A stretch of 64,000 bases of DNA from Planococcus plakortidis (GTDB taxonomy: Bacteria > Bacillota > Bacilli > Bacillales_A > Planococcaceae). Shown piece after piece: positions 16,813 to 24,353 of the stretch. Both the position numbers and the translations under genes were made by a program. The DNA lies in assembly GCF_001687605.2 (NCBI RefSeq), contig NZ_CP016539.2, positions 2,944,501 through 3,008,500 of the forward strand, read 5' to 3'. How positions within the stretch are numbered: the first letter of the stretch is position 1; each line of letters starts with the position of its first letter. Below the pieces are notes generated by a model that was not told where the DNA came from, made no database searches, and saw nothing but the letters and a program-made list of their open reading frames with translations.

Positions 16813-16845
16813 AAAAGCAATCGATGAGACGGTTGCTTTTTTTGT
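16813..16845 (+). terminator. Terminator just right of the IS element
   Basis: AAGCAATCG / CGGTTGCTT stem with one G-T pair and a T-run (TTTTTTTG). It lies immediately beyond the inferred IS end and insulates guaC from upstream transcription. Confidence 0.75.
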
Positions 16846-16960
16846 TTTCCTTTATTCCCTTTAGATTAAAGCAAGAATATACCTTTAAACTATTAAGGAC
16901 ATTTCATGATTTAACTAATTGAAATGAATACTTATGTAACTTAAAATTTGAAAAAGACTT

Positions 16961-16989
16961 TTGACATTCATTAACGAATAAAGTAAATT
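16961..16989 (+). promoter_or_regulatory. guaC promoter
   Basis: TTGACA at 16961-16966 and TAAATT at 16984-16989 with a 17-base spacer. The start point would be near 16,996, just before the PurBox pair. Confidence 0.6.
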
Positions 16990-16997
16990 AGCTTATA

Positions 16998-17036
16998 GAC
17001 GAACAATCATATTTGTTTATTTGTTTAATATTCGTT
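16998..17036. promoter_or_regulatory. PurBox pair (PurR operator) of guaC
   Basis: Two oppositely oriented boxes with CGAA cores, ACGAACAAT at 16999-17007 and the inverse AATATTCGT at 17027-17035, lie downstream of the promoter. PurR operators consist of two inverted CGAA-core boxes about 16 bases apart, and B. subtilis guaC is a known member of that regulon. The assignment rests on these cores and on the gene. Confidence 0.6.
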
Positions 17037-17052
17037 TTTAGGGGTGTTATAA

Positions 17053-18036
17053 ATGGAAAATGTGTTTGATTATGAGGACATTCAGTTAGTTCCTGCAAAA
17101 GCAGTGGTAAATAGCCGTTCAGAATGTGATACATCCATAGAGTTTGGCGGGCGCACGTTTAAATTACCGGTCGTGCCGGCCAATATGCAGACAATCGTCG
17201 ATGAAAAGATCGCCAAATTCCTGGCAGAAAATAATTACTTCTATATCATGCACCGCTTCGAACCGGAAAAGCGATTGGCGTTCGCGAAAGACATGCAAGA
17301 GCAAGGGCTGTATGCGTCGATCAGCGTCGGGGTCAAACCGGAAGAGTATGACTTCGTCCAGCAGCTAGTGGACGCTGGCATCACGCCGGAATACATCACG
17401 ATCGATGTGGCACACGGCCATTCGAATTCCGTCATCGATATGATCGGGCACATCAAAAAATCGTTGCCAGGCAGCTTCGTCATCGCTGGCAACGTCGGGA
17501 CGCCGGAAGCGGTGCGCGAGCTTGAAAATGCGGGTGCAGATGCGACCAAAGTGGGCATCGGGCCAGGCAAGGTGTGCATCACGAAGATCAAGACCGGCTT
17601 TGGTACAGGCGGCTGGCAATTGGCCGCACTTCGCCTTTGCGCGAAAGCTGCCAGTAAACCGATCATCGCAGACGGCGGCATCCGCACGCACGGCGATATC
17701 GCGAAATCGGTGCGTTTCGGCGCGTCGATGGTCATGATCGGCTCATTGTTCGCAGGCCACGAAGAATCTCCTGGGCAAACCGTCGAACAGGACGGCAAGC
17801 TCCTGAAGGAATACTTCGGTTCAGCGTCCGAGTTCCAAAAAGGCGAGAAGAAAAACGTCGAAGGCAAGAAAATGTTTGTGGAATTCAAAGGCTCAATGAA
17901 AGATACGTTAGTCGAGATGGAACAGGATCTGCAGTCGGCGATTTCCTATGCGGGCGGCGACCATTTGCTATCGATCCGCCAAGTGGATTACGTCATCGTC
18001 AAGAACTCGATTTTTAACGGCGATAAAGTTTATTAA
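17053..18036 (+). CDS. guaC: GMP reductase
   Basis: A 327-residue enzyme that converts GMP to IMP with NADPH, returning guanine nucleotides to the common purine precursor. It shows the IMPDH/GMPR barrel: DIQLVP near the start, [36 protein letters not shown] with the catalytic cysteine, [13 protein letters not shown] and [12 protein letters not shown]. There is no CBS pair, which excludes IMP dehydrogenase. The start has TAGGGGTG upstream. It is a single-gene unit with its own promoter and PurBoxes and marks the return to host-like composition. Confidence 0.96.
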   Translation: MENVFDYEDIQLVPAKAVVNSRSECDTSIEFGGRTFKLPVVPANMQTIVDEKIAKFLAENNYFYIMHRFEPEKRLAFAKDMQEQGLYASISVGVKPEEYDFVQQLVDAGITPEYITIDVAHGHSNSVIDMIGHIKKSLPGSFVIAGNVGTPEAVRELENAGADATKVGIGPGKVCITKIKTGFGTGGWQLAALRLCAKAASKPIIADGGIRTHGDIAKSVRFGASMVMIGSLFAGHEESPGQTVEQDGKLLKEYFGSASEFQKGEKKNVEGKKMFVEFKGSMKDTLVEMEQDLQSAISYAGGDHLLSIRQVDYVIVKNSIFNGDKVY

Positions 18037-18188
18037 TCGAGTAGATCGAATCCCAGCAGCAAGATTTCCGCAATAAAAAACCAACCATTGCGGCTAGCAA
18101 GGTCAGTTGAACAGCTCCATATTTTCCAAACAGCATCGAAATTAGAATAGGGTTCGCACCTGGATTCCAACGTGAACCCGCATACATC

Positions 18189-18225
18189 AAAAGCTCAGCC
18201 TTTTTTAAGGTACTGAGCTTTTTTT
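18189..18225 (+). terminator. Rho-independent terminator
   Basis: AAAAGCTCAG / CTGAGCTTTT stem with a 14-base loop and a T-run, about 150 bases after guaC. The interval 18037-18188 shows no gene. Confidence 0.8.
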
Positions 18226-18280
18226 AGTTTGGGCAACTAATCACCGATTGCAGCGCCAATCACTCTCACAGCTTCTGTTG

Positions 18281-19039
18281 TCAGATGATCAATCCGCTAT
18301 ACACCATTCCGATATTTATGACGAAGTGAAAAATGATGCTCGGGTAGATGCTGTTTGTTTTCAATGTGATTACCGCGTAGATGACGCCGGCGAGCGCAAT
18401 CACCAAGCTGAGAAGCATAGGAAAACCGATGGCGAGATGGAGAAGCCCAAACCCAATGCTCGTAACGGCAACGGCATAGCCGGTCGAGACGAGCTCCTGG
18501 AGAGCCGAAAGCATGATCCCCCGCCAAATGATTTCCTCGAACACCGCATTGGTCAGGGAAAAGACCAAACAAAACACCAGCAGCGATTGGATGGACTCGA
18601 GGTCTTGTCGGGCGATGAAAAATGAGTATACGATTCCATTCACGGCAATCCCGATCAGCCAAAACCAAAATACATTCACATGATGAAACGGCAGACGGAT
18701 CGGATTTGTCCAATCCGGTTTTCTATTGTACCAAACTAACTTCTTCTTAAATAACAGATGATTGAAACCGATGCCGATGAGGATAAAACCTAGAAACAAG
18801 CGGTTAAGGATAATCTTCAGTTCTTTTGAGATGGACATCGTTTCAACAAAACCATTGGCAATTATAAATACCGCAAAGCCGATGAGAAACGACAACAACA
18901 GCGAGATAAGGAACCGGTTTTTGTTATTGATGAATAACCAAATCACAAATCCGGTTAATATAAAAAGGGAAAGAACTTCCATCTGATAGGAAATAGCTGC
19001 AATTCCTAAGAAAAACAATATCGCGATTGCCATTACCAA
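18281..19039 (-). CDS. CPBP-family intramembrane metalloprotease
   Basis: A 252-residue, strongly hydrophobic protein with about seven or eight membrane segments. The ABI/CPBP motifs are present: EEIIWR (EExxxR), FGLLH (FxxxH) and the histidine in FHFVINI near the C-terminus. These glutamate and histidine residues form the in-membrane active site. Bacterial members act in immunity to peptide toxins or in prenyl/CAAX-like processing; the substrate here is unknown. The start is TTG at 19039 because AAAGGAGG lies 8 bases upstream, while the nearest ATG is 14 bases away. Confidence 0.85.
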   Translation of the reverse strand: MVMAIAILFFLGIAAISYQMEVLSLFILTGFVIWLFINNKNRFLISLLLSFLIGFAVFIIANGFVETMSISKELKIILNRLFLGFILIGIGFNHLLFKKKLVWYNRKPDWTNPIRLPFHHVNVFWFWLIGIAVNGIVYSFFIARQDLESIQSLLVFCLVFSLTNAVFEEIIWRGIMLSALQELVSTGYAVAVTSIGFGLLHLAIGFPMLLSLVIALAGVIYAVITLKTNSIYPSIIFHFVINIGMVYSGLII

Positions 19040-19126
19040 AAACAGCGCCTCCTTTCCCTACGAACCAACACCCATCTTGCCGTGTAGTGTTTTCATCATG
19101 TCCTGCTATGTAGAACAGTAACTAGC

Positions 19127-19166
19127 AACAGGCAGGCTAGCTGCACTTCGACCTAGCCTGCCTGTT
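19127..19166. terminator. Intergenic hairpin, possible terminator
   Basis: Perfect 14-base arms AACAGGCAGGCTAG and its complement with a 12-base loop, between two minus-strand genes. No strong T-run follows on the minus strand, so the terminator role is uncertain. Confidence 0.5.
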
Positions 19167-19230
19167 TGCTTGTACCGATTTTCAAATTAAACGCTTCAAG
19201 GATCTGAAATACTTGTTCTGATCGTTGGTA

Positions 19231-19677
19231 TCAAGAAAGCAGCTTCTTCTCTAGTACAATCTTCAACTGTCCGCGCGGATCGATTTCCGTTGCCACAATA
19301 TCGAATCCTGTCTGGATGTTCAGCAGCAACATGCAGCGCCATTTGTTCATCGTTTTCGTGCGGACAATTTTGTAGCCTGTTGCCCGAAGGTCTGCGTGCT
19401 GCCTGCGCATGAGTTCAGAGGCGATTCCGAGCTTCCGGCAATCGGGACGGACACCGCCGAGCCAGCTATAGAAAATTTGATCATCGAGTGCGTAGCCGAT
19501 TTTATAGCCTACGACGCAGTTGTCTACTAACGCCACATAGGTCCATGCCGTTTCCTGGCGGTTCAGCTGCTCCAGCCAATGTCCCGGCCCGCCGAAAATT
19601 TCCCGGTGCAGCACGGTGATTTCTTCCGCTATTCTTTCAGGTGGTGCGGCGATGAATTTTTGGTAGTCAATGTCCAT
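19231..19677 (-). CDS. GNAT-family N-acetyltransferase
   Basis: A 148-residue single-domain GNAT. The core shows VALVDNCVVGYKIGY (beta strands 2-4), then YSWLGGVRPDCRKLGIASELM, the acetyl-CoA binding motif A (R-x-x-G-I/A), followed by IVRTKTMNKWRCMLLLNIQTGFDIV, the strand-helix region with the conserved late-domain asparagine. Such proteins move acetyl from acetyl-CoA to an amine; the substrate is not evident. AAGAGGC precedes the ATG. Confidence 0.85.
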   Translation of the reverse strand: MDIDYQKFIAAPPERIAEEITVLHREIFGGPGHWLEQLNRQETAWTYVALVDNCVVGYKIGYALDDQIFYSWLGGVRPDCRKLGIASELMRRQHADLRATGYKIVRTKTMNKWRCMLLLNIQTGFDIVATEIDPRGQLKIVLEKKLLS

Positions 19678-19708
19678 AACTATGCCTCTTTCTGCTTATG
19701 CTGATGTC

Positions 19709-19937
19709 CTACTGGCCACTGTCGCTCGTTTCGATAATCCCGAATAATTGCGAGTACAGCGCCTTTATATGTTCTTCCGTTTTTTCATCGTTATGTAAGT
19801 AATACCTGGACATCGCGAATCCGTCATCTGACGGCGACTGCAGGAAACTCGTTACGTAAGCGTCATTGGAGATCGCCCTGGCTTCTTCAAATGAAAAAAT
19901 GGGAACAAAGAATTTTGGATGTTCTTCATCTCAGTCC
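19709..19937 (-). pseudogene. ORF remnant without a start codon
   Basis: The minus strand carries about 75 open codons (FVPIFSFEEA, AISNDAYVTSF, DDGFAMSRYYLHN, HIKALYSQLFGII) ending with TAG at 19711-19709. A stop lies directly upstream and there is no plausible start except an internal ATG that would give 34 residues. The composition looks like real protein, so it is probably the 3' end of a deleted gene. The family is not recognised. Confidence 0.4.
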
Positions 19938-19948
19938 TCCAGTTACTC

Positions 19949-20224
19949 TTATTGTGGAACAGGAATCGACACCAAATACGCGAGCGGTAAAAATAAAAGC
20001 ATAAATATGCCGTTGCCGATCCACGTATGCTTTTTCGGAATGCCCCACCTTTTCTCCAGCATTTTAATGTGGACGGACACCACTATGTATCCGAAGAATC
20101 CGAGCAGGAAGCTTGTACTTTCAAAGTGAATCGAGAAAGCCCGGATGAGGCCTAACCCAACCAACAGCATGCCGGCTTTGCATAACGCGATATGGAAATA
20201 CTGTGCCTTCTTTTCTTCTGTCAT
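19949..20224 (-). CDS. Small membrane protein
   Basis: A 91-residue protein with three predicted membrane helices (about residues 14-29, 38-52, 68-88) and a charged loop, HIKMLEKRWGIPKKHTW. I take the second of two adjacent ATG codons because AAAGGAG lies 7 bases before it. It follows the DUF4181-like gene by 19 bases on the same strand and is probably in the same transcription unit. The function is unknown. Confidence 0.7.
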   Translation of the reverse strand: MTEEKKAQYFHIALCKAGMLLVGLGLIRAFSIHFESTSFLLGFFGYIVVSVHIKMLEKRWGIPKKHTWIGNGIFMLLFLPLAYLVSIPVPQ

Positions 20225-20243
20225 CATTCCACTCCTTTCGAAC

Positions 20244-20648
20244 TTAAGTCAAGAAGTTAAAGACGTCGAAATAGACCACCGATGTGACTGCAGATATCCA
20301 AACCGTCATTTCACTTAGCGTTAAAACGGCCTGTTTTGGCTGTTCGGAGTACTTCCATTGGAAATAGGCCCTGACGAAAGCCTCTGTTGCTATCCAAGCA
20401 ATAAATAACGATAAGTAAAGAGTCACAGGAAGTTCGCGATACAATACCAAATAAATAAGAAAAATGCTCACTAACATCCAGCTCCACCTCACCCATCGTT
20501 CGATTTTCCGGTGCTGCTCGTTAATGTAATCACAGGAAAAGAAATCCTTCTTTTCTTTTTCAATCTTCAATAACTTACTCAGGATAAATTTCACTATGGA
20601 GACGAGTATAACAATCCCTAAAATAACCAATCCGATTTCCAGCCACAT
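20244..20648 (-). CDS. DUF4181-like membrane protein
   Basis: I start it at the ATG at 20648, which follows GAAGGAG; the longer frame has no ribosome binding site. The 134-residue protein has an N-terminal helix (LEIGLVILGIVILVSIVKFIL), a charged segment DYINEQHRKIERWVRW typical of DUF4181 proteins, then two or three more membrane helices. The function is unknown. Confidence 0.65.
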   Translation of the reverse strand: MWLEIGLVILGIVILVSIVKFILSKLLKIEKEKKDFFSCDYINEQHRKIERWVRWSWMLVSIFLIYLVLYRELPVTLYLSLFIAWIATEAFVRAYFQWKYSEQPKQAVLTLSEMTVWISAVTSVVYFDVFNFLT

Positions 20649-20742
20649 GAGCGCCTCTCCTTCAGTGAATACAATAAGCTTTCTATTAATCGTAACATTT
20701 ATTGGAAAAAATGTTACCAATACTTCCTGAAGATCTTCATAC

Positions 20743-20772
20743 AAAAAACCCCGCTGGCCATCAGCGGGGCTT
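20743..20772 (-). terminator. Terminator of the short-chain dehydrogenase gene
   Basis: CCCCGCTG / CAGCGGGG stem with a 5-base loop, followed on the minus strand by six T residues (20743-20748). It is 30 bases after the dehydrogenase gene. Confidence 0.85.
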
Positions 20773-20799
20773 GTTTAGGATGAAAATTTTCCCTATGTA

Positions 20800-21618
20800 T
20801 CAAAACCTTTTCATCTTCTTTTGCGACATCGCCGCTTTCATCCTCGGATAGTTGGCGATGGTGCCGCCGTCGATGCGTAGGTCGATGCCGGTGATGTAGG
20901 AAGCCGCATCGCTAAGCAAAAACTCGATCGCCGAGGCGATTTCTTCCGGTTCGGCTGTCCGGCGAAGCGGCGTGTGCTCGAGCATCGTTTGGATGTCTTC
21001 GTAGGCATCCGCTGTGTCCATCATGCCCGGCGATACCGAATTGAGCCGCGCGCCTTTTTGGCCCCACGCCCAGGCCTGATCTTCGACGATCAATTGGACA
21101 GCGAGTTTGGCCATGCTGCTGGCCGCGCCCGCGTCTCCTTGGGTGAACTGGTTGAGCGTCTCTTCCAGCTTGCCTGCGAGCTGCTGCTTTAACACGTCCA
21201 TATACTGGCCGTTTTGCGGCACCATATAGGCGGTCATCGACGACACCATGATGGCGGACGTCGTTTCATCCGCAAGCGGCAAAAACGCATCTAACATGCG
21301 GCTCATGCCGATGACGTGATCGGCCATCTGGCGTTTGGAATGGTTCGCATTCGATAAGCCCGCCGCATGGACCAGCCCGCGCAATTGCCCCAGTTCCGCC
21401 GTTTTTTCCGCCAAATGCGCCGCCCCTTCGGATGCCAGGTCGGCCGTCTCGGTATATACGTCGAGGATGCCTTCTTGCAGCAGCTGCGCCTTCGCCTGCT
21501 CCAGGCATTTCCCGCATGAATCGGCCAACAGCAGCGTGCCTTTTTGGCCGATGCGCTTGGCTAGTGCGATGGCCAAGGTTTCCGAAGCGCCTGTGATCAC
21601 ATAAACGTCCTTCATCAT
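20800..21618 (-). CDS. Atypical short-chain dehydrogenase/reductase (SDR)
   Basis: I start it at the ATG at 21618, preceded by AGGGGG; the longer frame has no ribosome binding site. The 272-residue Rossmann protein shows ITGASETLAIALAKRIG, LVHAAGLS (NAG equivalent), SSMTAYM, and the SDR C-terminus SPGMMDT...PLRRTAEPEEIASAIEFLLSD...GIDLRIDGG. Two features differ from active SDRs: TGxxxGxG lacks its later glycines, and the catalytic tyrosine reads Y-M-D-V-L-K, one residue too long for YxxxK. It may be non-catalytic or use an altered site. A TetR regulator is divergent. Confidence 0.8.
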   Translation of the reverse strand: MMKDVYVITGASETLAIALAKRIGQKGTLLLADSCGKCLEQAKAQLLQEGILDVYTETADLASEGAAHLAEKTAELGQLRGLVHAAGLSNANHSKRQMADHVIGMSRMLDAFLPLADETTSAIMVSSMTAYMVPQNGQYMDVLKQQLAGKLEETLNQFTQGDAGAASSMAKLAVQLIVEDQAWAWGQKGARLNSVSPGMMDTADAYEDIQTMLEHTPLRRTAEPEEIASAIEFLLSDAASYITGIDLRIDGGTIANYPRMKAAMSQKKMKRF

Positions 21619-21716
21619 GAGCAATTCCCCCTGTAATCTACTATAATTAGCGTAAGCGCAATTTCCGTAAATAACACGAGACATTTTCCATGATTTTGTC
21701 CAACGAGGTGACATAA

Positions 21717-22232
21717 ATGATAACAGCGAAACAAACCATCACCGAAACGTTCATCCATTTGCTGTCGGAACAGGATTTCGAGGCCGTGTCGGTCAAAGGC
21801 ATTGTCGCCTATGCCGGCATCTCCCGCTCCACGTTCTACCTGCATTTCACCGATAAATACGAATTGATGGAAGCGGTGCGCAGCCAATTGAACGGAAAGC
21901 TTTTCCAAATTTATTCCGAACCGTCGGACGCGGAGACGATCAACTTGAAGATCTGCCGCCATATTTTCCGCTACCGTTCGTTCTACCGCCAGGAATTTTC
22001 CGACGCCGGCCGCATCCACGAATTGACGAGCCGCTTTGCCTGCCAGCTCGACCATGTTTTCGGCGACGAGGATCTCGCCGTCTTCGCGGGCTGGGGCACG
22101 ATCGGGTATTTGGTGTCCTGGGTCAAGGCCGGCTTTATGATGTCGCCGCAGGAAGCCTCGGACAAATTGATGAAAATCGTCTTCGCCGATTGGACGGCGA
22201 ATTTGGCCGAGACGCGCGAGCGCAGCAGTTGA
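21717..22232 (+). CDS. TetR/AcrR-family transcriptional regulator
   Basis: A 171-residue regulator with an N-terminal helix-turn-helix (VSVKGIVAYAGISRSTFYLHFTDKYELMEAV, about residues 23-53) typical of TetR proteins. The C-terminal ligand-binding part (VSWVKAGFMMSPQEASDKL) matches the TetR_C subgroup often seen in this family. The start follows GAGGTGA. It is divergent from the SDR gene, with a 98-base gap that holds the probable shared operator, so it likely represses the SDR and itself. Confidence 0.85.
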   Translation: MITAKQTITETFIHLLSEQDFEAVSVKGIVAYAGISRSTFYLHFTDKYELMEAVRSQLNGKLFQIYSEPSDAETINLKICRHIFRYRSFYRQEFSDAGRIHELTSRFACQLDHVFGDEDLAVFAGWGTIGYLVSWVKAGFMMSPQEASDKLMKIVFADWTANLAETRERSS

Positions 22233-22319
22233 GCCTATTATATTTCGTGCGGGCCGAAACCTTTCCGCTGGCCGTGCGTATCTTCTAGCAGAACCTACGC
22301 ATGAAAAGGGGGCTTTCTT

Positions 22320-22694
22320 GTGATTTTGTATTGGCTGACCGGAGTCATCTTGCTTATCGATATCACCCTGCTGCTTGTGAACGACTTCTTTCCCGGAACA
22401 CTTGCGGCACTCGGCATCCCGCTCTGGACGCTGTTCGCAGCGCTCGCGCTCGTCGCCTTCACCAACCTCCTGGCCTACAATAAGGAACTCGAGAAACGCT
22501 TCCGCATCTTCTCTACCGGCTTCCTGGCCGGTTATCCGCTGTTCTTGCTGATCCTGCTGCCGGCACTCGGCGGCAAATCGGCATCCGGCATTTCGCTCGC
22601 GAGCCCGTTCCTTTGGGCCATCCTGCTGTTTTTTGTATGGTCCAACTGGCGCCAGCATGTAAAAGAGTCTAAAGAATTTGACGAGCAAACCTGA
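22320..22694 (+). CDS. Four-helix membrane protein, paralog A
   Basis: A 124-residue hydrophobic protein starting with GTG at 22320, 7 bases after AAAAGGGGG. It has four predicted membrane helices. It shares VND(F/Y)FPGTLA-LGIP and GISLASPFLW-type blocks with the next gene, at similar spacing and length, so the two are tandem paralogs. The function is unknown. Confidence 0.7.
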   Translation: MILYWLTGVILLIDITLLLVNDFFPGTLAALGIPLWTLFAALALVAFTNLLAYNKELEKRFRIFSTGFLAGYPLFLLILLPALGGKSASGISLASPFLWAILLFFVWSNWRQHVKESKEFDEQT

Positions 22695-22708
22695 TTGCCC
22701 GAAACAGC

Positions 22709-22735
22709 GCCCTCCCGCGACGGAGGGCTTTTTTT
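22709..22735 (+). terminator. Rho-independent terminator
   Basis: GCCCTCC / GGAGGGC stem with a 6-base loop and seven T residues, right after paralog A. The two paralogs are therefore separate transcripts. Confidence 0.85.
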
Positions 22736-22859
22736 CTGGCTCAGCGCGCTACGCAAGCTTTGCTGCGGGCAAGGGATTCCCTTCCAGCCCTTTCATCTCC
22801 GGATATCTTTGTTAGACTGAAGGGAAGGCGACCTATGCCGATCATGAAAGGATTTTTTT

Positions 22860-23237
22860 ATGAAAACCTATTGGCTGATCATCGCTGTATTGTTGCTGAA
22901 CTTGTCGCTCTTGCTGGTCAACGATTATTTCCCCGGAACATTGGCGGAACTCGGCATCCCGGCTTGGATCTTGTTTGTGGTCATTGCCGTGATGATCGTC
23001 TTCAGCTGGGCAATCGTCAAGCCGCGCCGCGAGAAAAAGCGTTATACAATCATCTTTCCCGCCTTGATGGTCGGCGTGCCGCTGTCGGTCATGGCGATTT
23101 TAACTGTGCTCGGCGGCGAATCCCACAACGGTTTTTCGCTGGCGAGCCCCGTGTTATGGGTCGGCGCCGCGGCGGCGTTATGGATTTCCTGGCTCGAGTA
23201 TACGCGGGCATCCGAGAAAAAGTCGGGGAACGCATAA
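22860..23237 (+). CDS. Four-helix membrane protein, paralog B
   Basis: A 125-residue membrane protein similar in length and helix layout to the gene at 22320. Shared blocks are LLLVND(Y/F)FPGTLAxLGIPxW near residue 15-40 and LGG(E/K)S..G(F/I)SLASPxLW near residue 85-105. The rest has diverged, so the duplication is not recent. The function is unknown. Confidence 0.7.
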   Translation: MKTYWLIIAVLLLNLSLLLVNDYFPGTLAELGIPAWILFVVIAVMIVFSWAIVKPRREKKRYTIIFPALMVGVPLSVMAILTVLGGESHNGFSLASPVLWVGAAAALWISWLEYTRASEKKSGNA

Positions 23238-23250
23238 AGTTCGGCATGAA

Positions 23251-23285
23251 AAAAAAGGCCCTTCCACTCGGGAGGGCCTTCTCTC
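23251..23285. terminator. Bidirectional terminator
   Basis: AAGGCCCT / AGGGCCTT arms with further inner pairing. There is a T-run on the minus strand (eight A residues on plus). It serves the convergent paralog B and the minus-strand gene at 23294. Confidence 0.8.
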
Positions 23286-23293
23286 ATGCGCTG

Positions 23294-23584
23294 TCAGTTC
23301 TTGAATTTCAAGCCCGCCCGTGCCAAATGCTGCCTTAAAACCGGCAAGGACGCGGGCCCGACGCCGTGGAGGGCCAGAATGTCCGTTTCACGATAGCCCG
23401 ACAGCTTCTCGAGCGTGTCGATCTCTTGATGAAGCAGCGCATTTCTCGCCGGTGAGCTGAGCTCCCGGAGAAATCCGTGTTGCGGCTTTTGTGCTTCATT
23501 GCATACCGGGCATGTCGGGCAGTCGCTGCTTTTGTAGTAACGGTGGCCGTGCTCGCAGATGCGCAATGTCTTTTGTGAAGCCAT
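23294..23584 (-). CDS. Zinc-ribbon protein with RNA polymerase alpha-CTD-like domain
   Basis: I start it at the ATG at 23584 (GGGAGC 8 bases upstream). The 96-residue protein has an N-terminal metal site CEHGHRYYKSSDCPTCPVC, then a C-terminal helix-hairpin-helix domain (LSSPARNALLHQ..IDTLEKLSGYRETDILALHGVGPASLPVLRQHL) that matches the alpha C-terminal domain of RNA polymerase in pattern. In alpha this domain binds UP elements and activators. A free-standing copy with a zinc ribbon could bind DNA or polymerase; that role is inference. Confidence 0.75.
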   Translation of the reverse strand: MASQKTLRICEHGHRYYKSSDCPTCPVCNEAQKPQHGFLRELSSPARNALLHQEIDTLEKLSGYRETDILALHGVGPASLPVLRQHLARAGLKFKN

Positions 23585-23903
23585 GTTCATCGCTCCCGTC
23601 GTTTTCTCCATTATAGACCATCGCACACCGTTTTCGGGCGTTCGCTGCGAATGAAAGACGCCTGTCAGACCGGCAATCGGGGTTCACCGGAAGGGCTTGC
23701 CCGATGCGTGACGGAAAGAGATTCCCTCATGGAAAGGTCTGGATAAAACCCAAGCCCCCCACAACATGCCGCTTGATGGAAAGCAGCTAAACGCGCTACA
23801 GTTAACGAAGCCGAATGGATACCAGCGGCTTATTGGAAACCGGAAACGGCAGGCCAATGGATCTTCAACCATTGGGGCTGACCAAATGATAAGGGGGTTG
23901 GAT

Positions 23904-24194
23904 ATGATGGCAGCTTCACCAAACGGCAATCCTGAAAAAAGTTTAAAAAACGTCATGACACTCTATGGCGCCGCCCTGTTCCTCGGGCTCGCGATCTCGA
24001 TTTATGCGCATCACCTGGAAGACGTCAGCGGCTTCCTGAGCTTCCTCGTGCCGGCGGCGGCGCTCTACTTTTTCCTTCTGTTCGCGTTCTTCAAAAAAGG
24101 CACGTTCCGGAAAATCGCATACGGCGTCATGGCGGTCATCGGCCTCATCAGCCTGGCCATGATTTTCTACCTGGAAATCACCGGCGGCCACTGA
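23904..24194 (+). CDS. Small membrane protein
   Basis: I start it at the ATG at 23904, preceded by AAGGGGG; upstream methionines in frame lie in non-coding-looking sequence. The 96-residue product has a short polar N-terminus and three membrane helices (about 20-35, 45-62, 72-90). The family is not recognised. Confidence 0.65.
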   Translation: MMAASPNGNPEKSLKNVMTLYGAALFLGLAISIYAHHLEDVSGFLSFLVPAAALYFFLLFAFFKKGTFRKIAYGVMAVIGLISLAMIFYLEITGGH

Positions 24195-24308
24195 TTTTCT
24201 GACTGCTTTTTAGTATCGGCCGCGTCATGGAACTGGCCGCTCCCTCTTAAACAGCAGGCCGGGGGCAGCGGCTGTCGGCATTATCTACACTCAAGACCAT
24301 CGAACGCG

Positions 24309-24348
24309 AAGATCCCCTTAACCCGAACCGGTACAAGGGGATCTTTTT
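24309..24348 (+). terminator. Rho-independent terminator
   Basis: AAGATCCCCTT / AAGGGGATCTT arms around a 15-base loop, followed by T residues on the plus strand. It may serve the plus-strand membrane gene and also slow minus-strand transcripts. Confidence 0.7.
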
Positions 24349-24353
24349 GCCGT

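Noticed and set aside
17241-17888. 215-residue minus-strand ORF inside guaC
   Set aside because: Shadow of guaC, rich in S, P and C, without start signals.
21615-22688. 357-residue minus-strand ORF across the TetR gene
   Set aside because: Antisense of the TetR and membrane-protein genes; composition dominated by R, E, Q and H typical of a shadow frame.
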